DNA of 35,814 bases from Ceratorhiza oryzae-sativae. Taxonomy: Eukaryota; Basidiomycota; Agaricomycetes; Cantharellales; Ceratobasidiaceae. Both the position numbers and the translations under genes were made by a program. The stretch spans positions 1 to 35,814 of the forward strand of contig JARWMV010000144.1 in the NCBI GenBank assembly GCA_030998015.1, in the 5' to 3' direction. Positions 1-7,168 of the stretch are shown piece by piece (the first letter of the stretch is position 1; each line of letters starts with the position of its first letter). The notes beneath the pieces are model-generated. The model had not been told where the DNA came from. It worked only from the letters and a program-made list of their open reading frames with translations, and ran no database searches.

Positions 1-81
1 TAAAGTATGTTCTAGATATACTAAAATTAATAAAAGAAGATACTTCCCCCTAAAATTTAAAAATTTGGAGCATGAATTTTC

Positions 82-153
82 ATGAGTATAGTTAAGTTGG
101 TATAACTTCTAGCTTCCACCTAGATATGATCAGTTCGAGTCTGATTACTCATA
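82..153 (+). tRNA. trnG(ucc): tRNA-Gly (anticodon UCC)
   Basis: A full cloverleaf can be drawn by eye. The acceptor stem is 82-88 paired with 146-152 (ATGAGTA with TACTCAT), with A153 as discriminator. A D-arm lies at about 91-106. The anticodon stem TCTAG/CTAGA (108-112/120-124) closes the 7-base loop CTTCCAC, giving anticodon TCC at 115-117. The T-stem ATCAG/CTGAT (129-133/141-145) closes the loop TTCGAGT. It decodes GGN glycine codons in the organelle. The 3' half of this tRNA recurs at 2182-2214. Confidence 0.86.
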
Positions 154-183
154 ACTCCTTCGCGCCAAAGGGTGCTTTACTCT

Positions 184-405
184 CCGCGCGCGTTAGTTGC
201 TGGTGGGACTTGTCCCACCAACCAACGTGAGCAATCGCAACCGTTTGCGATTGCTAGTGCGCGGCATAATATCGATATTTAGCCGCCGGCTGAAAATGAC
301 GAACGGTCGTCATTTTCTACGAGGGAATCTTTATGGGAGGTAGCCTGGACCATGAGACTCATGGTCAAGGCTACCTCATCTGAGGATTCCCTCTAACGCC
401 GGCGG
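184..405 (+). mobile_element. TWJ element (family A), 222-base long-arm variant
   Basis: Reference description of family A. The element is two tandem three-way junctions. Module 1 is closed by CCGCGC/GCGCGG and holds two inner hairpins (TGGTGGGAC... and AGCAATCGCAA...). A linker containing ATATCGATAT follows. Module 2 is closed by CCGCCGGC/GCCGGCGG and holds hairpins GAAAATGACGA/TCGTCATTTTC and GAGGGAATC/GATTCCCTC. In this copy the last hairpin loop is enlarged by about 50 bases that themselves form a stem (GGTAGCCT... with AGGCTACC). There is no plausible protein gene inside. Confidence 0.9.
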
Positions 406-762
406 AGGCCTAACCCTGTCGTCAGCTACTGAATGGCGACATTGCAATTGACCCCCAATGCCTTACAGCATGTTGGGGGGCAATTACCCAGGCATCCGCA
501 TTGGGAGGCCATTGCCTTGTTGGGGGTCTAAAGGGTCTAAGTTCTACTGATGCGCCGCATCCGCAGCCCATCTCTGTGTTAACTAGTTAGGTTTAACATT
601 TCGTGAGAAATGCACCTAATTTGTTTGCGGAGGATTCTCCTATTAATAAAGGAGATCTCCATCACACGCAGAGGACTTGGAAACCCAAATTGGGACTTAT
701 ACAACCAACATTGTTAGATAAGTTCCAACTCATTCACTCTCAAAAGCGTTTAGTCTTAGAGA
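406..762. other. Non-coding stretch with a degenerate double hairpin
   Basis: No gene is recognisable. At 445-486 there is one hairpin of the DHE family, flanked by CAATTG on the left and CAATTA on the right. It is followed to about 530 by remnants of a second hairpin (CATTGGGAGGCCATTGCC, TTGGGGGTC). From 570 to 740 several short stems occur (AGGTTTAACATTTC with GAAATGCACCT; GGAGATCTCC), as expected for intron RNA secondary structure. No group I P7 pair was identified with confidence. Confidence 0.45.
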
Positions 763-889
763 ATGAAGAGGAAACATGAAGTCATAAGATCGATAAATAA
801 AAACCAAACCATGCTAAACACAAAACAAACTTATCTTTTTATTAAAGTAATAACCTTCGCATTATTAATCTATGTTGTTTATACTCAGT

Positions 890-979
890 CAATTGACCCC
901 CCAAACATGTGCAGCTACGCTGCATTGTTTGGGGGGGCAATTGCCCCCCAACATGCTGTAAGGCATTGGGGGTCAATTG
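890..979 (+). mobile_element. Double-hairpin element (family B, DHE), 84-base unit
   Basis: The layout is CAATTG, hairpin 1 (CCCCCC AAAC...GTTT GGGGGGG), CAATTG, hairpin 2 (CCCCCCAACATG...CATTGGGGG), CAATTG. The outer hexamers at 890-895 and 974-979 are 84 bases apart, so the insertion keeps the reading frame of the surrounding ORF and has no stop in that frame. The hexamer is a self-complementary member of the CWRYWG class seen at the other DHEs. Confidence 0.85.
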
Positions 980-1188
980 TTAGCGAATTACACTTTTATA
1001 CTGGCCTAGTATTTTGCTCCAATTCGATAGCGCCCATTAAACCCACACGGCTAAGTAATGAACCTCAATTTAATTTTTCAAAAGAGTTAAAAGAAATAAT
1101 CATTGGTCTTATTCTAGGGGATCTTAATGTTCAGAAAGATAAACGAGCTATTAATGGTAATGCTTGTTTGAGATTTCTCCAAAGTACT

Positions 1189-1360
1189 CCGCGCGCGTTA
1201 GTTGCTGGTGGGACTTGTCCCACCAACCAACGTGAGCAATCGCAACCGTTTGCGATTGCTAGTGCGCGGCATAATATCGATATTTAGCCGCCGGCTGAAA
1301 ATGACGAACGGTCGTCATTTTCTACGAGGGAATCTTTAGGATTCCCTCTAACGCCGGCGG
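1189..1360 (+). mobile_element. TWJ element (family A), standard 172-base form
   Basis: This is the standard copy, with the short loop TTTAG in the last hairpin. It interrupts a LAGLIDADG gene between codons for Q-S-T and E-Y-L. The intact relatives at 9289 and 18567 have Q-G-(L/V)-V-H-K-E-Y-L there, so about three codons are missing at the junction. Confidence 0.9.
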
Positions 1361-1674
1361 GAGTATTTAGAGTACCTTTATACAAAATTCCAAGATTATT
1401 GTTCTGTAGCTCCTAAAATCTTAACACCCCGACCTGATAAAAGAACGGGTAAAGTTTATCCTACTATAAGATTTCAAACTCATGCACTACCTTGCTGTAA
1501 TGAATTCTTTGATTTATTCTATCCGGAGGGGAAAAAAATAATTCCTGCAAACATTGGGGATCTTTTAACTCCTCTGGGATTAGCTTTTTGGTTATGTGAG
1601 GACGGAACTTTCGAAAAATCAAGTCAAAGAGTGATTCTTTGTACAGAATCATTTGCAATTGACGAAGTAGAGGC

Positions 1675-1846
1675 CCGCGCGCGTTAGTTGCTGGTGGGAC
1701 TTGTCCCACCAACCAACGTGAGCAATCGCAACCGTTTGCGATTGCTAGTGCGCGGCATAATATCGATATTTAGCCGCCGGCTGAAAATGACGAACGGTCG
1801 TCATTTTCTACGAGGGAATCTTTAGGATTCCCTCTAACGCCGGCGG
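1675..1846 (+). mobile_element. TWJ element (family A), standard form
   Basis: This copy interrupts the same LAGLIDADG gene after the codons for AIDEVEA. The right flank (GCCTTTAATTCCCC) does not continue a recognisable LAGLIDADG C-terminus. The flanks AGGC/GCCT are mutually inverted and lengthen the closing stem. Confidence 0.9.
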
Positions 1847-1914
1847 GCCTTTAATTCCCCTAAATAACCTTTAGATTTGCCTTCGCAAATCACCCCGCGG
1901 CAGTCCCCTGTCGT

Positions 1915-1966
1915 CTACTGACCCCCAAACATGTGCAGCTACGCTGCATTGTTTGGGGGGCAGTAG
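1915..1966 (+). mobile_element. Solitary DHE hairpin
   Basis: Only hairpin 1 of the DHE family is present, flanked by CTACTG on the left and its reverse complement CAGTAG on the right. This is exactly the left half of a complete DHE (compare 3377-3466). At 1986-2033 a different GC hairpin follows (GTATTGGCG ... CGCCAATAC) with a core CCGGTCAA...TTGACACG that is also found near 11400. Confidence 0.75.
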
Positions 1967-2181
1967 TAAAACTGGGGGGCCCGTCCAAGTATTGGCGCCC
2001 GGTCAATGAAATTGACACGGCCGCCAATACCCTTGCCAGGTTAAACTTGTTATTCTATTAATACTCCAATCCCCTTACCTTGCGCCCACAATACTAGTTC
2101 TTGGAGTTCTTGGCATCTATCGGAAGTGCCTTAAATTCTAGAGGATACTAGTAGGTTGTAATCTTTGAGCCAGCCAAAACG

Positions 2182-2214
2182 TAGATATCATCAGTTCGAG
2201 TCTGATTACTCATA
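2182..2214 (+). pseudogene. Duplicated 3' half of tRNA-Gly
   Basis: This stretch matches tRNA-Gly positions 121-153 (3' anticodon stem, T-arm, acceptor 3' strand) with one clear mismatch (GATATC here, GATATG in the gene). There is no matching 5' half, so it cannot fold as a tRNA. It sits about 2.05 kb downstream of the full gene and directly before a family C element. Confidence 0.8.
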
Positions 2215-2227
2215 TCAAACAATCATA

Positions 2228-2431
2228 CCCCCGCTTAGGGTCAACCAGCATTGTATTTATATATAAATACATGCTGTTGACCCGAGGGGTAATGGATATC
2301 GAGGCCGCGTTCGCGGCGAGGTATTGCGAGGTACCCTGGAACTTTAAGTTCCAGGGTACCTCGGAATCAGACGCCGCGCGCACGCCAGGGCCGCCTTGGC
2401 TTAAGCCAAGGCGTTCGCAGGCGTGCACGGG
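2228..2431 (+). mobile_element. TMAT element (family C), enlarged copy
   Basis: Reference description of family C. The element starts CCCCCGCTTAGGG and ends GTGCACGGG. It is flanked by TCATA on both sides (2223-2227 and 2432-2436). It holds a long AT-cored stem (GGGTCAACCAGCATTG... with CATGCTGTTGACCC), a GCCGCGTTCGCGGC hairpin, and a stem from GCACGCC to GGCGTGC with an inner CGCCTTGG.../CCAAGGCG hairpin. This copy has an extra insertion of about 50 bases with its own hairpin (GAGGTACCCTGGAACTT, then its complement). Confidence 0.85.
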
Positions 2432-2436
2432 TCATA

Positions 2437-2801
2437 AGCAAATAGCCACATCTTTGATGTGGCTTATCTAGGGACCCCTGAATTGAGTGATGACATTTTT
2501 GTAAAAAATAAACAGTCAATTTGAAAAATTGAAATGTACATAAAATTAAATTACTGGGTCCCTTTAGAAGTATATCTTCAACAGGGATTCCCCTAATTTG
2601 TCATGTTTTAATCTGGGTGGAGACTATTTCCATCTGGAAGACGAAAAGAAAAATACAGGGACCCTTGTATTCCAAAATAAAATAATCTATCATAACCATA
2701 TAAAGTATGTACCCTGCTCTATTAGTGGTATCCGCCCTGTTGAGCGCGTAGGGTCTACTCTAAATACCCCGCCAATGTTCCATTGGCGGATTTGCGAAGG
2801 C
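2437..2801. other. Non-coding stretch, no recognisable gene
   Basis: It begins with a hairpin (AGCCACATC with GATGTGGCT, about 2448-2467). A short open frame from 2598 (GGDYFHLEDEKKNTGTLVF and so on) matches nothing I recognise and runs into the next TWJ element. A GCCAATG...CATTGGC hairpin lies at about 2771-2787. The region is most likely intron sequence 5' of the GIY-YIG gene. Confidence 0.35.
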
Positions 2802-3013
2802 CCGCGCGCGTTAGTTGCTGGTGGGACTTGTCCCACCAACCAACGTGAGCAATCGCAACCGTTTGCGATTGCTAGTGCGCGGCATAATATCGATATTTAG
2901 CCGCCGGCTGAAAATGACGAACGGTCGTCATTTTCTACGAGGGAATCTTTCGGTCCAGCAAGATTTATAAATTTATAAATCTTGCGTGGAAGGATTCCCT
3001 CTAACGCCGGCGG
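2802..3013 (+). mobile_element. TWJ element (family A), variant apical stem
   Basis: The body is the standard element. The last hairpin loop is expanded with a different sequence from the copies at 184 and 5391: a stem GCAAGATTTATAAATT with its complement. It lies at the start of the readable GIY-YIG frame and appears to have removed that gene's N-terminus. Confidence 0.88.
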
Positions 3014-4095
3014 TGTATTTGGGGGAAATATTGGACTAAGACATTATTCTAGTCAAGAATCTGCAGGTGAAAAAGTAAATAGTGAAGCTCAGACTGATAT
3101 GATTAAACCTGAAAAATTCTATAGACCCCCAATACGCTGGCCCGTAGGGACCGCGTATTTTGGGGGGCTATAGCCCCCCCAAACAATGCAGCGTAGCTGC
3201 ATCAGTTTGGGGGGTCTATAGTGATGCTTATGCTTCAAAATCACTTATTTTAAAGGAAAACAAAAACAAGTCTGGCATATATAAATTTACTAATAAACAA
3301 AATGGTAATTTCTATATTGGAAGCTCCAAGGATTTAAGTAACCGATTTATTAAATATTTTAGTCTATCCTACATATCTACTGACCCCCAAACATGTGCAG
3401 CTACGCTGCATTGTTTGGGGGGCAGTAGCCCCCCAATAATGCAATGCAATCATTGGGGGTCTACTGTAAAAAATAATTTGACTATTTCTCGAGCTTTAGT
3501 TAAATATGGTTATTCTAATTTTACTCTTGAAATAGTGGAATACTGCGATGTTTCTGTATTATTAGAAAGAGAGCAACATTATATTGATCTATTAAAGCCT
3601 ACTTACAATATTGCTAAAATAGCCGGTTCTACATTAGGAGTTCCTAAATCCGCAGAGACTAAAGCTAAAATAAGTCAAGCTCTTAAAGGGGTTTATACCG
3701 GAGAAAAAAGTCCTTTATTCGGTAAAACACTCACAGAAGAGACAAAACTTTTAATGAGTCAAGCTCGACAAGGTACTGATAACTCTATGTATGGGAAAAC
3801 TCATACAGAACAATCCAAATCATTAATGAGTCTTGCTAAAACAGGTAAAGTTCGTGACAATGAAACAAGAAAAGCAATCTCTGCGGCAAATGGGACTGCG
3901 GTATTTTTATACGCAGCTTGCTCAGAGCACTCTTCAGATGCTCTTTGTTTAATACAAAAATTTACTTCGTTAAGAGAAGCAGGAAAATATTTAGGCATTA
4001 GTCACAGCAATGTGTCGAGATACGTAAAATCAGGTGCTTTATTCTCCCGAAGAGGTATCAGTTACAAATTCTCTCTAACTTTATTAGATAAGTAA
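3014..4095 (+). CDS. GIY-YIG homing endonuclease, N-terminus lost, two DHE insertions
   Basis: The GIY-YIG core reads SGIYKFTNKQNGNFYIGSS, then the insertion, ISRALVKYGYSNFTLEI, and LLEREQHYIDLLKPTYNI. This gives GIY and YIG motifs, the downstream Arg region and the catalytic Glu of EREQ. C-terminal NUMOD-type DNA-binding repeats follow (SPLFGKTLTEETK, NSMYGKTHTEQSK), then a NUMOD1-like helix-turn-helix (FTSLREAGKYLGISHSNVSRY). It is closely related to the intact gene at 4455. The DHE at 3119-3221 shifts the frame upstream of the domain. The DHE at 3377-3466 keeps the frame and adds 28 residues inside the nuclease domain, between the YIGSS and ISRAL segments. It lies upstream of a group I core, so it is probably that intron's HEG. 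Activity is doubtful. Confidence 0.85.
3119..3221 (+). mobile_element. DHE (family B)
   Basis: Flanks are CTATAG at 3119-3124 and 3216-3221, with CTATAG again between the two hairpins. Hairpin order is inverted relative to 890: the variable hairpin comes first and the AAACAATGCAGCGTAGCTGC hairpin second. Deleting one 97-base unit restores F-Y-S-D-A-Y, matching F-Y-E-D-A-Y in the relative at 4455. This shows a precise insertion with a 6-base duplication. Confidence 0.9.
3377..3466 (+). mobile_element. DHE (family B), in-frame 84-base unit
   Basis: The order is CTACTG, hairpin 1, CAGTAG, hairpin 2, CTACTG. The outer hexamers are a direct duplication and the inner one is their reverse complement. 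Removing 84 bases joins YIST to VKNNLTISRAL, aligning with the relative's LRGKNNTIISRAL. Confidence 0.92.
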
Positions 4096-4139
4096 TTTAG
4101 GCTTTCCCTATAATTTTTATAGAAAGCCCTAAACGCATG

Positions 4140-4380
4140 ATAAATTTCACTAATTGCTGGAAAATTTATATTACTTTAAGTACTAATGTAGTAAAAATCT
4201 AAAAGTTGAATTTATAAATTAATCAGCAGGAGTTTGGGTATATAAAATATAAATCAATTCCTCATCGACTATACGTGAAAACACTATTTTAAGGTTAATG
4301 GCAAAACCCATGGTATGTTCATGATTTATAACTTTACCTAGCTAAGGTTATATGTTTTTAATAGTGTAAGATATAGTCAA
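4140..4380 (+). ncRNA. Group I intron catalytic core
   Basis: The conserved elements appear in the canonical order: a Q-like motif AATTGCTGGAAA (about 4152), an R-like motif AATCAGCAGG (4221-4230), a P7 5' strand CGACTATAC (4266-4274) and an S-like motif AAGATATAGTC (4368-4378). P7 is GACTATA paired with TATAGTC. A strong hairpin at about 4097-4133 (TTTAGG... with CCTAAA) separates the core from the preceding GIY-YIG stop codon. Together these suggest one intron carrying the gene at 3014-4095. The splice sites could not be assigned. Confidence 0.75.
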
Positions 4381-4454
4381 CCCCCGCTAGCTACGGCCGT
4401 TGCGATACTCACAACGGCCGTGGCCTATCTACCGCGGTCACGACTAATTGTGGG

Positions 4455-5354
4455 ATGACATTTAAAAAGCTATCTTTACATTCAAATAGCCTGTTGTCAA
4501 AAACCGGAATTAGAAATTATTCTACTCAAGAAGCCACAACTAATTTTACTGACAATGAAATTAATACTGCAGAAGTAAAACCTGTAAAATTTTATGAGGA
4601 TGCATATACTATGAAACTGTTAATTTTGAATGAAAACAAAAATAAACCAGGCATTTATAGATTTACCAATAAATTGAGTGGGAGTTTTTACATAGGAAGT
4701 GCTAAAAATCTCAGAGCTCGATTGTATTCTTATTATCTGTTATCAGCTTTATTAAGGGGTAAAAATAATACAATTATTTCTAGAGCTTTAATTAAATACG
4801 GTTATTCTAATTTCACTTTAGAAATATTAGAATATTGCGAAGTTTCTGAATTATTAGAAAGAGAGCAGTATTATCTTGATTTATTAAAACCTGATTACAA
4901 TATAGCAAAAGTAGCGGGTTCTACAATTGGCATTCCTCGAACTGAAGAATTTAAACAGTATTTAAGCGATCTACGAAAAGGGAAAATTCCCTCAGAAGAA
5001 ACAAAAATTCTAATGAGTATTAGCCATTCTGGATCCAATAATTCTATGTTTGGTAAAAAACATACCGATCAATCTAAGGAATTAATGAGAAATGCCAGAT
5101 TAGGTAGAGTTCTAGATATTGAAACAAAAAATGCAATTTCTGCCTCTAATGGAAGTCCAATATGTTTATACGCTTTATGCTCCGATTGCTCTACTGAAAA
5201 ATATTGTTTAGTAAAACAATTTTTTTCGTTTAGAGAAGCTGGTAAATATTTAAACAAAAGCCATAGTTATGTTTCAAGATATTTAAAATCAGGTAAATTA
5301 ATTTCTCGAATAGATGGGAAATACAAATTTACTAATTCATTGTTAGAAAATTAA
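4455..5354 (+). CDS. GIY-YIG homing endonuclease, intact
   Basis: This is a complete 299-residue frame from ATG to TAA. The domain reads PGIYRFTNKLSGSFYIGSA (about residues 65-83), ISRALIKYGYSNFTLEI, and LLEREQYYLDLLKPDYNI with the catalytic Glu. Two NUMOD3-type repeats follow (NSMFGKKHTDQSK is the clearest), then a C-terminal NUMOD1-like helix-turn-helix (FFSFREAGKYLNKSHSYVSRY). It carries no GC insertion and so serves as the reference for the broken relatives. The preceding group I core and the cox2 exon at 6028 place it in a mitochondrial intron. The palindrome boundary visible in this window (4939) falls inside the gene only because the window ends there on the right side. Confidence 0.93.
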   Translation: MTFKKLSLHSNSLLSKTGIRNYSTQEATTNFTDNEINTAEVKPVKFYEDAYTMKLLILNENKNKPGIYRFTNKLSGSFYIGSAKNLRARLYSYYLLSALLRGKNNTIISRALIKYGYSNFTLEILEYCEVSELLEREQYYLDLLKPDYNIAKVAGSTIGIPRTEEFKQYLSDLRKGKIPSEETKILMSISHSGSNNSMFGKKHTDQSKELMRNARLGRVLDIETKNAISASNGSPICLYALCSDCSTEKYCLVKQFFSFREAGKYLNKSHSYVSRYLKSGKLISRIDGKYKFTNSLLEN

Positions 5355-5390
5355 GCTGGGATTGTTGTTTACCCATGACCAGTTCCACCT

Positions 5391-5659
5391 CCGCGCGCGT
5401 TAGTTGCTGGTGGGACTTGTCCCACCAACCAACGTGAGCAATCGCAACCGTTTGCGATTGCTAGTGCGCGGCATAATATCGATATTTAGCCGCCGGCTGA
5501 AAATGACGAACGGTCGTCATTTTCTACGAGGGAATCTTGACCCCTTAGGTGTTGCAATTATTCTAATTGACAACACCTAAGGCGTCATGGGAGGTAGCCT
5601 GGACCATGAGACTCATGGTCAAGGCTACCTCATCTGAGGATTCCCTCTAACGCCGGCGG
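5391..5659 (+). mobile_element. TWJ element (family A), largest copy (269 bases)
   Basis: The apical hairpin of module 2 has grown twice. It holds the roughly 50-base stem also seen at 184, plus a second stem (CCTTAGGTGTTG with CAACACCTAAGG). The flanks CCAGT-CCACCT and AGGTGG-CACTGG are inverted complements, so the element sits at the tip of an older hairpin. Confidence 0.9.
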
Positions 5660-6027
5660 AGGTGGTCACTGGACCGGGCGTCTGCCGGACAACGTCAGGT
5701 GTTCCGGGTGAACTCTCAATCAATTTCACTAAGTTCCTTAAGTTTTTTCCAACTATCAAATCACCCCGACTTTCCCTTTTGTTTAACCCACATTTATAAT
5801 ACTGGGTAACCGGCCTGGCACTCTAGCCGGGCCATTAAATGCACGGTATTTGCTTAACAACTTATTAAGTATTGTGCATGGCTTTAATACTGCCAGAACA
5901 AAAGATGAATTGCTATCTTGCAAGCCCCTGCGACAGTTAAAAGTTTTTAACAATTTCCGGGGGATCCCTTGCCTAGTTTTTTCTAGATAGCACGACAATG
6001 TTGTCGGATGGATAACTTGGGGCAAAG
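5660..6027. other. Intron-like non-coding stretch before the cox2 exon
   Basis: No ORF of note. It holds several stems: ACCGGGCG... and CCCGGGTG-type near 5680; ACCGGCCTGGC with GCCGGG at about 5810-5835; and CCGGGGGATCCC. The sequence ends in AAAG immediately before the cox2 codons, consistent with the terminal G of a group I intron. No clear P7 pair was found. Confidence 0.4.
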
Positions 6028-6117
6028 ACGCTTATAGAGTTAATCTGGACTATTACTCCGGCTTTAGTTTTAATAGCTATCGCATTCCCTAGTTTCAAAT
6101 TATTATACATGCTTGAT
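6028..6117 (+). CDS. cox2: cox2 internal exon (cytochrome c oxidase subunit II)
   Basis: The 30 codons begin TLIELIWTITPALVLIAIA and continue FPSFKLLYMLD. This is the second transmembrane helix and the end of the N-terminal membrane domain of subunit II. The preceding base is G and the exon ends in T, as group I splice sites require. The next expected residues (a Glu-Val start and the stretch to AIG, about 13 codons) and the first 60 or so codons were not found in the window. The frame stays open into the following LAGLIDADG gene. Confidence 0.85.
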
Positions 6118-6250
6118 TATAACCAGTATCATGTTGAATTTTTATTTTACTCTGTAACCTTAGTGGCTTCAATTGACGCCAATGGCAAATCTATAGTAAA
6201 AATGCAGACTGATTGTAAAAGCCTTACACTGTTCGGGCCTGTTTACTCCA

Positions 6251-6378
6251 CAGTAGACCCCCAACAAGGCAATGGCCTCCCAATGCGTCACAAACGTATT
6301 GGGGGGGCCATTACCTTATTGGGGGGCGGATGCCCCTCAAACAATGCAGCGTAGCTGCACATGTTTGGGGGGCAGTAG
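6251..6378 (+). mobile_element. DHE (family B), degenerate centre
   Basis: CAGTAG occurs at 6251-6256 and 6373-6378. The first hairpin carries a nested GGCCTCCCAATGCG / CGTATTGGGGGGGCC stem. The central copy of the hexamer is replaced by CGGATG. Unit length is 122 bases, so it shifts the frame. Confidence 0.85.
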
Positions 6379-6666
6379 GAATTCGTCTCAACCCTCATTC
6401 AAGAAATATAACTAAACTGGATTATCCAACAAGAGAACAATTAGTCGGACACCTTCTCGGTGACGGTACATTGTTTGTCTCCCACACTTCTAAAAATCCT
6501 AGTTTTAGATTCACACAAACCATTCAAAGATTTGAATATGTTTGGTTTGTATTTTCATATTTATCACATCTTTGTGAAAGAGTGCCTGACTTTGGGGTTT
6601 CTCTAAGAAACCAAACTCTCTGTTACAATTTAAGAATACGAACGCGAAGTTATTCTTTTTTTAATG

Positions 6667-6838
6667 CCGCGCGCGTTAGTTGCTGGTGGGACTTGTCCCA
6701 CCAACCAACGTGAGCAATCGCAACCGTTTGCGATTGCTAGTGCGCGGCATAATATCGATATTTAGCCGCCGGCTGAAAATGACGAACGGTCGTCATTTTC
6801 TACGAGGGAATCTTTAGGATTCCCTCTAACGCCGGCGG
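6667..6838 (+). mobile_element. TWJ element (family A), standard form
   Basis: This copy interrupts the cox2-fused LAGLIDADG gene. Relatives have F-N-E-L-Y-E-L-F-Y at this place and here F-N is followed by D-L-F-Y, so about three codons are missing. Confidence 0.9.
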
Positions 6839-7168
6839 GACCTATTTTACATTAAAGAAGAAGGCAAATGGGTCAAAGTAATAAAAGACGACATTATCAG
6901 TGAATTAACACCTCGAGCTTTAGCTTTTTGGGCCGCTGATGATGGTGCTAACGCAGTTTCTGGGTTTTATCTTCACACTGAAGGTTTCGAGTATAAGGAA
7001 GTTTACAAATTGGCTGCCATTTTACACTATAATTTTGGTTTAGCAGTTTCAGTGCAAAACCATTCTAATAAACCTATGATTTACATAAAATCAAAATCTA
7101 TGCCACTTTTTAGATCTTTGGTTATTCCTCATGTGCATCCAAGCATGCACTACAAGTTTGGTTTATAG

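Larger units (their letters stand above)
763..1674 (+). pseudogene. LAGLIDADG homing endonuclease, broken by a DHE and two TWJ elements
   Basis: The first motif is IIGLILGDL (about 1099-1125), in the segment up to 1188. After the TWJ element at 1189-1360 the same protein resumes in another frame from 1361 with EYLEYLYTKF, then NIGDLLTPLGLAFW and EDGT, the second LAGLIDADG motif region. A second TWJ element starts at 1675. The expected C-terminal end (a YKIGL-like tail, as in the copies at 9289 and 18567) is not found after it, so the gene is truncated. A hydrophobic leader (YLFIKVITFALLIYVVY) precedes the domain and may be a host exon, but I could not identify it. A DHE at 890-979 adds 28 codons in frame. 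Such enzymes cut a long DNA site and drive intron homing; this copy should be inactive. Confidence 0.82.
6118..7168 (+). pseudogene. LAGLIDADG endonuclease fused to the cox2 exon, split by a DHE and a TWJ element
   Basis: The frame continues from the cox2 exon (MLD-YNQYHVEF). Deleting the DHE at 6251-6378 with one CAGTAG copy restores VYSTVGIRLNPHS. Motif 1 is LVGHLLGDGTL. A TWJ element at 6667-6838 then cuts between FFN and DLFYIKEE. Motif 2 is ELTPRALAFWAADDGA, and the protein ends HPSMHYKFGL with TAG. An intron ORF continuous with the upstream exon is typical of maturase or endonuclease proteins made as exon fusions. Both insertions shift frame, so no full protein can be made without recoding. 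Confidence 0.83.

Noticed and set aside
2078..2150. Short hydrophobic frame (SPYLAPTILVLGVLGIYRK)
   Set aside because: About 26 codons with no start codon and no family match. Could be an exon scrap, but unsupported.
2598..2900. 100-codon ORF ending in PRALVAGGTCPTN... and similar tails on other ORFs
   Set aside because: The tail is read-through of the TWJ element, repeated wherever an ORF runs into one. The upstream part matches no family I know.
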